A program made the position numbers and the translations under genes. This document shows, one piece after another, positions 14,180 to 22,627 of a stretch of DNA of 64,000 nucleotides. This stretch comes from CAVRXT01 sp963725655 (GTDB lineage Bacteria; Acidobacteriota; Terriglobia; Acidiferrales; UBA7541), in contig CAVRYY010000002.1 in NCBI GenBank assembly GCA_963725655.1, positions 744,001 to 808,000 on the forward strand. Direction: 5' to 3'. The notes under the pieces were generated by a model. The model was given only the letters and a program-made list of their open reading frames with translations. It searched no databases and was not told where the DNA came from. Each line of letters opens with the position of its first letter. Positions within the stretch are counted from its first letter, which is position 1.

Positions 14180-15483
14180 CCGACCAGCGCGCATCGGCCC
14201 CTCGCCAACTTGGCTCGCCGTCCATCGATCCGAGCCGGTTCACCCCGCAGTTCCATTACCGCGGCGGCGAACTGTTCTGCGAGGGTGTGTCCCTCGGCGC
14301 GCTGGCCCAGCGGGTTTCCACGCCGGCCTACGTCTACAGCCGCCGCAGCATCGAAGATTCCTATCGCGGTTTTCAGCGTGCCTTCCGCTCGGTGCCACAC
14401 ACCATTTGTTACGCCGTGAAGGCCAATTCGAATCTCTCTCTGCTGCGCATTCTCGCCAAACTCGGCAGCAGCTTCGACATCGTTTCCGGCGGCGAGCTAT
14501 ACCTCCTGCGAAAAATCGGCGTCCCCGGCAAGAAAATCGTCTTCTCCGGAGTGGGCAAGACCCGTGACGAAATTCGCGAAGCCCTTCGCGCCGGCATCCT
14601 GCTTTTTAACGTGGAATCGTCCGCCGAACTCGACATTCTGTCCGAAGAGGCAGCGCGCCTGCGCATTACCGCTCCCGCCGCCCTGCGCGTGAATCCCGAC
14701 GTCGAAGCCGGAGGCCATCGCCACATTCGCACCGGCCACCACCGCCACAAGTTTGGAATCGATTTAGCCGCCGCCGCGAAGCTTTACGTCGATTGGCGCG
14801 GCGCACCCTCGATTCGCTGGCGCGGCGTCAGCATGCACTTGGGTTCGCAGATTTTAGGTGTCCCTGCTTTCCAGCGCGCTGCCCAGCGTGTCGCGAAATT
14901 CGTCGCCAACCTGCATGCCTCTGGCATCGACCTGGATTTTGTCGATTTCGGCGGCGGCTACGGTGTTCAATATTCCAGCGAGCGGCCTCCGTCTCTCGAA
15001 CAATACGCCCGCGCCTTAAGCCCGGTTGCCCGCTCCCTCGATTGCCGTCTGCTCATCGAGCCCGGCCGCAGAATCGTTGGACCATCCAGCGTCCTGCTCA
15101 CCCGCGCCATCTACACCAAATCCAACCGCGGAAAAACATTCGTCGTCGTTGACGCCGGAATGAACGACTTCATCCGCCCGGTCCTATACGACGCGCTACA
15201 TCCGGTGACGCCCGTTCGCGCGCCCGCACCCGGCGCCGCCATCCGCCGCGTCGACATCGTCGGTCCCGTCTGCGAAACCGGCGATTGCTTCTTGAAAGAT
15301 TGGCCGCTGCCCGATCCCCATCCCGGCGACCTGCTCGCGATCTGGGGGGTCGGCGCTTACGGTTTCGTGATGGCCTCGCAGTACAACGCGCGGCCGCGCC
15401 CCGCCGAAGTTCTCGTCGAAGGCCGCAAGTTCCGCATCATCCGTCGCCGCGAATCTCGCGCCGATCTCACCCGCGGAGAATGA
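14176..15483 (+). CDS. lysA: diaminopimelate decarboxylase
   Basis: The 435-residue PLP enzyme of the alanine racemase fold (group IV decarboxylases) makes L-lysine from meso-diaminopimelate. The PLP lysine is K82 in CYAVKANSNLSLL. Other motifs are the glycine-rich phosphate-binding DFGGGYGVQY, LLIEPGRRIVG, the dimer-interface active-site CETGDCFLKDW, and the terminal GAYGFVMASQYNARPRPAEV. GTG 14176 overlaps the phosphatase stop, and the stop overlaps the ATG of the following hypothetical gene. Confidence 0.93.
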   Translation: MTDQRASAPRQLGSPSIDPSRFTPQFHYRGGELFCEGVSLGALAQRVSTPAYVYSRRSIEDSYRGFQRAFRSVPHTICYAVKANSNLSLLRILAKLGSSFDIVSGGELYLLRKIGVPGKKIVFSGVGKTRDEIREALRAGILLFNVESSAELDILSEEAARLRITAPAALRVNPDVEAGGHRHIRTGHHRHKFGIDLAAAAKLYVDWRGAPSIRWRGVSMHLGSQILGVPAFQRAAQRVAKFVANLHASGIDLDFVDFGGGYGVQYSSERPPSLEQYARALSPVARSLDCRLLIEPGRRIVGPSSVLLTRAIYTKSNRGKTFVVVDAGMNDFIRPVLYDALHPVTPVRAPAPGAAIRRVDIVGPVCETGDCFLKDWPLPDPHPGDLLAIWGVGAYGFVMASQYNARPRPAEVLVEGRKFRIIRRRESRADLTRGE

Positions 15484-16070
15484 CGAAGATGCCGCCATCC
15501 ACACAATTCGCCCCGAAGCCGCCGCACCTGCTTCACGTCTACCGCGACTTCCCAAAGCCACAAAGTTTTTCGGAGTACGCGAAAATCGAAGAGGAGTCCG
15601 CGCGCATTTGCGCCGAGTTCCATTGCCCTCATCCCTATTTGGCAATCGAATCGCTAACCGGACCCAGGGAGATCTGGTTTCTCAACGGCTACAAATCGCA
15701 TCCAGAGCGAGAGAAGATAGCCCTCGATTACGCCAACAACCAGCCCTTGACCGCCGCACTCCGGCAAATCGCCGCGCGCAAAAGCGCACTCACTTCCGAC
15801 CCGATAGAATTATTCGCAAATTTCCGCCCAGGCATGAGTCGGGGAATTCTGTGGACGCTAGGCCAGGCGCCATTCGTGGTGGTCACGTTAACCCTTCTCA
15901 GCCTGAAAATCGAAGGAACGGTCTACGAAACCGAGGATGGCAAGCGCTTGATCATGAAGTCAGCTCAATCGCGTGGTGAGGCCCAGAAACAGGCCGCAGC
16001 AAGCCCCGACACCCAAATCTTCGCCGCCCGCCCCCAATGGAGCATGCCAGCCAAGCACTGGCAGACGTAG
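15480..16070 (+). CDS. conserved hypothetical protein downstream of lysA
   Basis: The 196-residue soluble protein has no signal peptide. Recognisable stretches are LLHVYRDFPKPQSFSEYAKI, PHPYLAIESLTGPREIWFLN and GPREIWFLNGYKSHPER. I recall no functional domain; similar short proteins occur in acidobacteria. The start ATG overlaps the lysA TGA (ATGA), so it is probably co-translated with lysA. The much longer frame upstream is a shadow of lysA. A terminator-like hairpin follows at 16125-16163. Confidence 0.6.
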   Translation: MTKMPPSTQFAPKPPHLLHVYRDFPKPQSFSEYAKIEEESARICAEFHCPHPYLAIESLTGPREIWFLNGYKSHPEREKIALDYANNQPLTAALRQIAARKSALTSDPIELFANFRPGMSRGILWTLGQAPFVVVTLTLLSLKIEGTVYETEDGKRLIMKSAQSRGEAQKQAAASPDTQIFAARPQWSMPAKHWQT

Positions 16071-16079
16071 CGCAGCCAC

Positions 16080-16163
16080 TCTTGGCGGAAAAGCCTCCCA
16101 ACCCAAAATATCTCACGCCAAGAATGTGACTCCGGGCGCCCGTCACATGCACAGTTTTTTTTG
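16080..16163 (+). terminator. inverted repeats and probable Rho-independent terminator after the lysA unit
   Basis: ATGTGAC (16125-16131) pairs perfectly with GTCACAT (16143-16149) around a loop holding GGGCGCCC, and a run of eight T follows at 16156-16163. Upstream, TTCTTGGCG (16080-16088) and CGCCAAGAA (16117-16125) form a second 9-bp inverted repeat. The T-run starts 6 nt after the stem, slightly far for a strong terminator. Confidence 0.5.
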
Positions 16164-16170
16164 ACTTTAA

Positions 16171-16295
16171 GAAGTCGAAGGTGGGTGCCCCACACGTCGG
16201 TTTTACGTGTGGGGTTCTTGACTTAAGTTTCCACGGTTCGGCGCCCGTATCCTTTTCGTGCGCCCCACTCTTCCCGGGAAGGGTGGATGTTTTGA
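16171..16295 (+). repeat. B-family and A-family dispersed repeats, head to tail
   Basis: The B-family hairpin has perfect 10-bp arms CCCCACACGT (16188-16197) and ACGTGTGGGG (16205-16214), preceded by GAAGGTGGGTG and followed by TTCTTGACTT. An A-family copy with CACGGTTCGGCGCCCGTATC and GCCCCACTCTTCCCGGGAAG follows to 16285. The remainder up to the nadK end at 16521 shows no gene. Confidence 0.75.
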
Positions 16296-16520
16296 TTTTG
16301 CCGTAGCCGTGCAAGGTGGCTGGCGCACCCTTCGCCATCAAGAGTGCGGATTTTGTCCCGCCACAATCTCAATTGCCCCAAACGCCCCATATTACCGCTG
16401 CGTGGTTTTTGCCGTTGCCTTTGTCTGAGCTTTTGGTTCCGTGGCCCCGCCCAGCCGTCGCAGATTCCTCGTCCAAACCTTTTCGCAGCGGTCACACCCT
16501 CACCGCCGAACCCAAAAATC

Positions 16521-17378
16521 CTACCGCTCCGCCCACCGCAACTTACTCCTCAAAACATCATAATAAGATTTCCCCGGAGGCCGCACCAACTTCACCCGGT
16601 TCGGCGACTTCCGAATCACCACCCGATCCGCGCAACGCAAATCGAAACCCACCTGGCCATCCAGCGTCAGATGCAGCGCCGTCTCCTCCGGGAATCCGAT
16701 CTCGATCGCCGCACTCCCCGGCACCACCAGCGGCCGATTTGTAAGCATGTGCGGACAGATCGGCGTAATCACAAACGCATCCAGATCGGGTTGCACGATC
16801 GGACCGCCCGCCGCCAGCGAATAAGCCGTCGATCCCGTCGGTGTCGCCAGGATCAACCCATCGGCGCGATAATTGCCCACCGCGTTCGCGTCCACAGTCA
16901 CCGTGAAATCCATCATCCGCGCCAGCGCCACCTGCGTCACCACCGCGTCGTTCAGCGCCTGCTGCTTCTCCACCGCATGCCCATCCCGCATCACTTCCGC
17001 TTCCAGCATCATTCGTTCGCTGATTTGGTATTTCCCGGCCAGCACCGCTTCGAGCAGTGGATACATCTCGTTCAGCGTGACGCTAGTGAGAAAGCCCAGC
17101 CCGCCCAGGTTCACCGGCAGAATTGGAATTTCCCGATTCTCGAGCGCCCGCGCTGTGGCTAGAATCGTGCCATCGCCTCCCAGCACGATCACCAGTTCGG
17201 CACATCGGGCCAGCGCGCCGCGGGAGAGTGCGTGCGCCGAGGCGGTGCACTTCGCCGCTGTTTCCTCGTCGAGAAACACTTCTAACCCGCGCGCGTGCAG
17301 CCATGTCACCAGCGGTGGTATCACTTCGGCGATCTCTTCGCGCCGCGGTTTGGAAACGATTCCTACGTTGCGGATCAT
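16521..17378 (-). CDS. nadK: NAD kinase
   Basis: The 285-residue ATP-NAD kinase (PpnK) phosphorylates NAD to NADP in the cytoplasm. The signature VIVLGGDGTILATARAL contains the GGDGT ATP-site motif. NLGGLGFLTSV and LNDAVVTQ are the usual NAD-binding segments, and ILATPTGSTAYSLAAGGPIV is highly conserved. I chose ATG 17378 (MIRNVGIVSKP) over the in-frame TTG at 17393, as homologues start near this point. tlyA lies 63 bp upstream on the same strand, so the two may be co-transcribed. Confidence 0.92.
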   Translation of the reverse strand: MIRNVGIVSKPRREEIAEVIPPLVTWLHARGLEVFLDEETAAKCTASAHALSRGALARCAELVIVLGGDGTILATARALENREIPILPVNLGGLGFLTSVTLNEMYPLLEAVLAGKYQISERMMLEAEVMRDGHAVEKQQALNDAVVTQVALARMMDFTVTVDANAVGNYRADGLILATPTGSTAYSLAAGGPIVQPDLDAFVITPICPHMLTNRPLVVPGSAAIEIGFPEETALHLTLDGQVGFDLRCADRVVIRKSPNRVKLVRPPGKSYYDVLRSKLRWAER

Positions 17379-17441
17379 GGTTGGCCCAGTCAAAATTTCC
17401 GTTCCATCAATTGTTCAGCGTTGATAGCGAAGAATTGTACC

Positions 17442-18269
17442 TTACGCCTTCAGCCGGGCGTGGAGAAAAAACTCCTGATTGCCCTCCGCGCCCGCCACGC
17501 GGCTCGCTCGCACTCCCGAAACGTCCAGTCCCGCCACTGTCGCCGCTTCCCGCACTCGCTCGATCGCTCGTCGATGCAGCTCCGGATCGCGAACGACTCC
17601 GCCCTTTCCGATATCCCCGCGTTCCAGCTCGAACTGCGGTTTCACCAGGATCAAAAAAATCGCTCCCGCCTTCGCCACTCCGATCAGCGCCGGCAAAATC
17701 TTGCCCACCGAAATAAACGACACATCCGCCACGATCAGCTCCGCGCTCTCCGGCACATCCTCCGGCAAAAGATATCGCGCGTTTTTCTCCACCCGTGCCA
17801 CTCGCTCGTCCCGTTGCAGCTTCCAATCCAGTTGTTGGGTGTTGACGTCCACCGCGATCACTCGCCTCGCGCCATTCTGCAGCAGGCAATCCGTGAACCC
17901 GCCCGTCGAACTGCCCGCATCGAGACAAACTTTCCCCGCAGCCGAAACTCCAAAATCCTCCAGCGCGCCCTCCATCTTCAGCCCGCCGCGCCCCACGTAC
18001 TTCAGCCCATCTCCCACAATTTCGATCGCCGCGTCCGTCGCCGTCGCTGTCCCTGCCTTGCCTGCGGCTTGCCCGTTCACCCGCACGCTTCCCGCCAGCA
18101 GCATGGCCTGCGCTTTCTGGCGGGACTCCGCCAGCCCGCGCTCGAATAGCAGCACGTCCAGACGCTTTTTTTCTTTCGGAGATTGATGCGTTTTGCCCAC
18201 TCCGTCACCGCGTGGGTTGTCGGAAGGATTCGCTTCAGGATGCTTCTGTTGAGGGGGGCGCTTTGCCAT
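17442..18269 (-). CDS. tlyA: TlyA family rRNA (cytidine-2'-O)-methyltransferase
   Basis: The 275-residue protein has a charged N-terminal stretch (about 1-33), an S4 RNA-binding domain (about 35-95; RLDVLLFERGLAESRQKAQA, VRVNGQ) and an FtsJ-like Rossmann methyltransferase domain with CLDAGSSTGGFTDCLLQNGA (SAM site) and ADVSFISVGKILPAL. TlyA enzymes methylate 16S and 23S rRNA cytidines and affect capreomycin sensitivity. Some family members are annotated as hemolysins. It sits between a prenyl synthase gene and nadK, as in many bacteria (ispA/dxs-tlyA-nadK arrangement). Confidence 0.9.
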   Translation of the reverse strand: MAKRPPQQKHPEANPSDNPRGDGVGKTHQSPKEKKRLDVLLFERGLAESRQKAQAMLLAGSVRVNGQAAGKAGTATATDAAIEIVGDGLKYVGRGGLKMEGALEDFGVSAAGKVCLDAGSSTGGFTDCLLQNGARRVIAVDVNTQQLDWKLQRDERVARVEKNARYLLPEDVPESAELIVADVSFISVGKILPALIGVAKAGAIFLILVKPQFELERGDIGKGGVVRDPELHRRAIERVREAATVAGLDVSGVRASRVAGAEGNQEFFLHARLKA

Positions 18270-18283
18270 CGAGCCGCCGCGCG

Positions 18284-19177
18284 CTACTTCCGCCGCTCGA
18301 TCAAATATCGCGCCAGATCTTCCAGCGGCCGGCCCTTGATTCCGTACGTTTCCAGTTCGCGCAGCGCGCTGCCCGCCAGCACAAACGAAATTTCGCGCGA
18401 CCTCGCCAGCCCGTACACCGCCGGATACGTCAGTTTCTTCTGCGCCTGGTCCTTGCCCGCCGTTTTTCCCAGCGCTGACGACGATTCCTCTACATCCAGA
18501 ATGTCGTCGACCACTTGAAACGCCCAGCCGATATTCTCCCCGAACTTCCGCAGCCGTTCCACATCCCCGTCGCTCGCTCCCGCCGCGATTCCTCCGGCCG
18601 CCACCGAGCCGCGTATCAGCGCCGCGGTTTTCGACCGGTGAATATATTCCAGCGCCGCCGCATCCGGCTCTTTTCCCTCGGCCTCGATGTCCGCCACTTG
18701 GCCGGCCACCATCCCGCGCACTGTTCCGGCCGCCCGAGCGACTTCGGAAATCACCGCCGCCCTCCGCGCCGCTTCAATCGGCGCCCCGGCCAATGTCTCG
18801 AACGCCAGCGTCAGCAGCCCGTCGCCCGCCAGGATCGCCGTCGCTTCTCCAAACTTCTTGTGGCAAGTGGGCTGCCCTCGCCGCAGGTCGTCATCGTCCA
18901 TCGCCGGCAGGTCGTCGTGGATCAACGAATAGGTATGAATGAACTCCAGCGCGCATCCCACCTCGATTGCCGCATCGGGCGGATCCATAAACATCCGCGC
19001 CGCCTCCAGGCACAGGATCGGCCGCAGCCGCTTGCCCCCGGCGAAAACGCTGTATCGCATCGCCTGGTGCAGGGAAGTCGGCGCGGTCTCCGCCCTCGGC
19101 AGCAATCGCTCCAGTCCGGCATCGATCACTTGGCGGTCGGCTTCAAAAAAATCGGGTAGCGTCACAGGTGGCATCAT
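18284..19177 (-). CDS. ispA: short-chain polyprenyl (farnesyl/geranylgeranyl) diphosphate synthase
   Basis: From ATG 19177 the product has 297 residues, the usual length. Motifs are GGKRLRPILCLEAAR, the first aspartate-rich motif in LIHDDLPAMDDDDLRRG, GDGLLTLAFE, and the second aspartate-rich motif VVDDILDVEESS followed by GKTAGKD. It condenses IPP with allylic diphosphates to farnesyl or geranylgeranyl diphosphate, which feeds undecaprenyl phosphate, quinones and hopanoids. The open frame extends to 19288 and overlaps xseB, but the extra residues look unconserved. xseB-ispA is a frequent operon order. Confidence 0.9.
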   Translation of the reverse strand: MMPPVTLPDFFEADRQVIDAGLERLLPRAETAPTSLHQAMRYSVFAGGKRLRPILCLEAARMFMDPPDAAIEVGCALEFIHTYSLIHDDLPAMDDDDLRRGQPTCHKKFGEATAILAGDGLLTLAFETLAGAPIEAARRAAVISEVARAAGTVRGMVAGQVADIEAEGKEPDAAALEYIHRSKTAALIRGSVAAGGIAAGASDGDVERLRKFGENIGWAFQVVDDILDVEESSSALGKTAGKDQAQKKLTYPAVYGLARSREISFVLAGSALRELETYGIKGRPLEDLARYLIERRK

Positions 19178-19262
19178 CCAATCGGTTGGCTGTTGCGGTA
19201 TTTCGGCAAGAACCAGGGCGTCTACGTCGCGATTCCGGCGTAGCCCTGGCGGAGGCGGACCG

Positions 19263-19532
19263 CTACGCTCGCTCATCCTCGGTCGCAAACGGTTTGGCCA
19301 CTACTTTTCCGTCGGCCTTCTTCAGCAGAATTTCCACGCGCCCTTCCGCTTCTTCCAGTTGTTTCTGGCATTCCTGCGAAAGTTTCACGCCCTCTTCGAA
19401 CAACTTCATCGCGTCGTCCAGCGAGAGGTCCGCGTTCTCGAGCCGCTTCACCACTTCTTCCAGCCGCCCCAGTGATCGCTCGAAATCGCCTTTCTTAGGC
19501 GCCTCTGGCACTTTATTTACTCCCGCATTCAC
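19263..19532 (-). CDS. xseB: exodeoxyribonuclease VII small subunit
   Basis: The 89-residue helical protein has the conserved core FERSLGRLEEVVKRLENADL, SLDDAMKLFEEGVKL and then CQKQLEEAEGRVEILL. XseB binds several-fold to XseA to form ExoVII, which degrades single-stranded DNA. xseA is not in the window. The GTG start at 19532 is supported by AGGAGA about 6 bp upstream on the minus strand. Confidence 0.92.
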   Translation of the reverse strand: MNAGVNKVPEAPKKGDFERSLGRLEEVVKRLENADLSLDDAMKLFEEGVKLSQECQKQLEEAEGRVEILLKKADGKVVAKPFATEDERA

Positions 19533-19624
19533 AGGAATCTCCTAAGCAACTCAACTTTAACAGCCGCCTCCGCCCCCGAGCCATCTATTTCTAGCCGTAG
19601 TCAGTCCGTAGCCGTCCCGCCGGT

Positions 19625-19725
19625 ACGGTCTCATCTTTGTACGTTTCTTTTCCGGTTTTATCTTTGTACGTATCTCTTCCGGGTGCCCCATTCTTTGCGT
19701 ATTTCGCAAAGGGTGGGCGTACCGG
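19625..19725 (+). repeat. A-family dispersed repeat
   Basis: Two partial units with TCATCTTTGTACG and TATCTTTGTACG lead into CTTCCGGGTGCCCCATTCTTTG. They are followed by the hairpin CTTTGCG (19693-19699) and CGCAAAG (19705-19711), then GGTGGGCGTACCGG. It lies between xseB and the penicillin acylase gene. Confidence 0.7.
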
Positions 19726-19775
19726 CCTAAGCGCACGCTGCTCCACGTCTCCCGCTTCGCGTCTGCGGCCTTTCC

Positions 19776-22259
19776 CTAATTCGTCCCCGACCCACTCACA
19801 GGAACCAGATCCAAATGTTCCACGTCAGCCCGCTTCTCAGCCTCATCGGAAAACGGCGCCGGAATCCCGCGCCCCGCCAGCCATTCCGGAAACTGGTCGT
19901 GATAATGCGCGCTCCCGTATTGTCCCGATTCTCCCGTAGTGATCTCCATCAGCGAATTATCGAAGTTCGAAAGGTCCGCGACGAATCGCATCGCCGGCCC
20001 GTGCTGGTGTCCGATCGCATCCACCGTATTCACCGTTCCATACCCGCGCACCGGACCCAGGCTCAATATCCTTTGCAGTATCCCCGACCGCGCCATCGGA
20101 TGATCGATCTCAATCGGGTGCATCCGTCCCCAGATCCACATTCCCGCGTCCTTGCTCCCCGTTTCACCTTGTATCTGCCCGATAGCCTCGTCGGCGCTCG
20201 CAATCAGCAGGTCGTCGTAATCCTTATATCCCTCCGGCAGCCAGGCTTTCGGTCGCTCGCGCAGCACTTTTTCTAGAAAGAGCCCGTCCCGCCACCACAC
20301 GTCGCCATAATGGTTCTCCGGCTCCCACAAATCGTACGGAACGCTGCTTTCACCCACAAACGGCGTCAGCAGATTCCGCATCAGCGCGTGCCGCGTGTAT
20401 TCCACCAACGATGTCTCCAGCGAATTGGACGTTGCCCGCCCGTCCCATCGCGCCAGCCGCGACAGCACTTCGCGCGCGTGCGGCTCCGCAGGCTGCCGCT
20501 CCTTGCTCGCCTTCGACAATTCTTGCGCCAGGAAAAGATCCGGCTCGCTCACGATATCGGTTTGTATCGCATTGCAATCCGCCACCGTCAGATCCGTTCG
20601 CCCCGTCAGCAGTTGGTAGATTCGATCCGTGCGATACGGCGCCGCCCATCGGTCCGAGATGTAGTACTTGTATCCCGGTCCCACCGTCCGCGCGTTCGCC
20701 GTTGCGATGATCCCTTCCGGCGGATTCAGCACCTTCGGCAATTCATCGAACGGGATATACCCCGTCCAATCGTAATCGCTGCTGTCTCCGGGCACCGGCA
20801 CTCCTCCCGTCGCCTTCCCGCGTATCGGGATTTGCGCCGCCATGATCCACCCGATATTTCCATCCACGTCCGCATAGACCGTGTTCTGTCCCGGCCCGTG
20901 CACCTGGCGCATTACATCTAGGAATTCATTCCAATTTTTCGCCCGCCCCAACTTTGGATAACCGAAATCCATCCCTCCGGGTTCGGTCAGTGTCCACCGC
21001 AACGCATATCCCCTTTGCTCGTCTGGATCGCGCGCCACGATCGGACCGTGCCGCGTCACCAGCACATTTTCCGTCTGATCCGCCTCACCCTTTATGTGGA
21101 TCACTTCCGCACGCACCTGCGCCTTCACCCATTTCCCGTGATCCAGATACCTCGTCGGATCTTGGGCGTCCAGCGTTTCCTGGTACAAGTCCTGTACGTC
21201 CGCGTTGCTGTTGGTGAAGCCCCACGCAATACGCTCGTTGTGCCCGATGATCACTAACGGGACTCCCGGCAGCGCAAATCCCTCCACGTTCCATTCCGGA
21301 GCCTTCAAATGCACCGTGTACCAAATATCCGGCACATCCAGCCCCAAATGCGTGTCGTTCGCCAGCAACGGTTTGCCCGTGGCCGTATGCGCTCCGCTCA
21401 CCACGAAATTATTGCTTCCGGAAATATGCGCGGTTTCGTCATCGAACAGCCGCAGGATGTGGTCCGCGCTTTCCCACACCGCGCGTTCCCACTTCCCGCC
21501 TTGGCCATTCGGATGTTCCAGAGGATGCAACTTCGATGTCGGCGTCGTAATTGGATTCAGTGGCTTGGGTGCTCTCCGACGCGTTCCCGGCGCTCCGGCG
21601 GGACCAGCGGCGTCTGCCGCTGCGCCGGCGCCCACGATGAAGTGATCCAGCGGCGAATCGGTTACAAAAAGGTCGCGCGCCCGTTCCGGTCCCACGATGT
21701 CCGTCAGTTTTGCCCGATTGATTTTCGCTCGCCAAGTGGTGGTAAGCGTTTTCCACATGTACGCACTGATCAGGAACGTATCCACCGGCGTCCACTGCTT
21801 CGGCTCATACCCTAGCAGCGTAAATTCCAGCGGCAGGTGCCCGCGTTGCTCTGCGATGCAGCGATTCACTCCGGCCGCATACGCTTCCGTAATCAGCCGC
21901 GTCTCCGGATCCATGTGCTGCGCCGCTTCTTCCGCCGCCGCGCGTATTCCCAGCCTTCGATTGTCTCGATCCAGCGCTTCCACCACCGTCAGCGGACCAA
22001 ATATCTCTGACAGCTCTCCTGCCGCCGCCCGCCGTAGCGTATCCATTTGCCACAACCGGTCCTGCGCCGCGATGTAACCCTGCGCTTCCGCCAAATCGCC
22101 CAGCGACTGCGCCTGAATGTAGGGAACCCCCCAGCGATCCCGGTCCACGCTCACCGGAGCCTTCAAACCCGCGATCGCCGTAACCCCATGGATTTTCGGC
22201 AAGCTCCGCCGAACCACCCACCACCCGGCAAAGAATGCCACCCCAATCGCTAAAAGCAC
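19776..22259 (-). CDS. penicillin acylase family protein (Ntn-hydrolase)
   Basis: The 827-residue protein has an N-terminal membrane helix or signal anchor (about 1-18) and the alpha-chain region with DRWGVPYIQA and AAQDRLWQMD. The beta-chain nucleophile is S282 in HISGSNNFVVSG, followed by LLANDTHLGLDVPDIWY. Autocatalytic cleavage before this Ser would give the mature heterodimer in the periplasm. Family members hydrolyse amide bonds of penicillins, acyl-homoserine lactones or other N-acyl compounds; the substrate here is unknown. The GTG start at 22259 has no clear RBS, and the frame extends 17 codons upstream without ATG, so the N-terminus is uncertain. Confidence 0.88.
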   Translation of the reverse strand: MLLAIGVAFFAGWWVVRRSLPKIHGVTAIAGLKAPVSVDRDRWGVPYIQAQSLGDLAEAQGYIAAQDRLWQMDTLRRAAAGELSEIFGPLTVVEALDRDNRRLGIRAAAEEAAQHMDPETRLITEAYAAGVNRCIAEQRGHLPLEFTLLGYEPKQWTPVDTFLISAYMWKTLTTTWRAKINRAKLTDIVGPERARDLFVTDSPLDHFIVGAGAAADAAGPAGAPGTRRRAPKPLNPITTPTSKLHPLEHPNGQGGKWERAVWESADHILRLFDDETAHISGSNNFVVSGAHTATGKPLLANDTHLGLDVPDIWYTVHLKAPEWNVEGFALPGVPLVIIGHNERIAWGFTNSNADVQDLYQETLDAQDPTRYLDHGKWVKAQVRAEVIHIKGEADQTENVLVTRHGPIVARDPDEQRGYALRWTLTEPGGMDFGYPKLGRAKNWNEFLDVMRQVHGPGQNTVYADVDGNIGWIMAAQIPIRGKATGGVPVPGDSSDYDWTGYIPFDELPKVLNPPEGIIATANARTVGPGYKYYISDRWAAPYRTDRIYQLLTGRTDLTVADCNAIQTDIVSEPDLFLAQELSKASKERQPAEPHAREVLSRLARWDGRATSNSLETSLVEYTRHALMRNLLTPFVGESSVPYDLWEPENHYGDVWWRDGLFLEKVLRERPKAWLPEGYKDYDDLLIASADEAIGQIQGETGSKDAGMWIWGRMHPIEIDHPMARSGILQRILSLGPVRGYGTVNTVDAIGHQHGPAMRFVADLSNFDNSLMEITTGESGQYGSAHYHDQFPEWLAGRGIPAPFSDEAEKRADVEHLDLVPVSGSGTN

Positions 22260-22627
22260 TATCGCGATGCTATTCCGCAGCCAATGTTGCCTGATTTTCT
22301 CCGCCGCCTCTCCCGTTCACCGCGAGTTTAGCCCACCGCTCCGGCTCAGGCAAATCTCATTGGCTTTCACCGGATCTTGATTCGGCAGCAAGTTGCGCGC
22401 AGATTCTTTCTTGGATATCAAACAAATTTATCGACGATGGGGTGCTGGGCGAAGCGAAGTGGGCGCCCTAGGTGTCGATTTCACACCTGGGTTCTCTACG
22501 TTTTTGACTTTGGCTTGTGACGCTGTTGTACAAACCCCGGCCGTCGTGTCGCTTTACTCACCTTCATGCACATCACCACACCCGAAGTTTCCCCTCCCGC
22601 GCCGCGTCTTGCTAGAATCAATCCAGA
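22260..22627. other. intergenic region with a C-family repeat
   Basis: This 368-bp divergent gap lies between the penicillin acylase and the CorC-type gene. It holds one dispersed hairpin repeat at 22421-22510. The CorC-type ATG at 22628 has no strong RBS. No clear promoter was seen. Confidence 0.5.
22421..22510 (+). repeat. C-family dispersed hairpin repeat
   Basis: CAAATTTATCGACGATGGGG starts the element. The hairpin is AGGTGT (22470-22475) against ACACCT (22483-22488), extended by CC and GG with one mismatch. It ends GGGTTCTCTACG-TTTTTGACTT. Copies occur at 26312-26408 and 32853-32896. Confidence 0.75.
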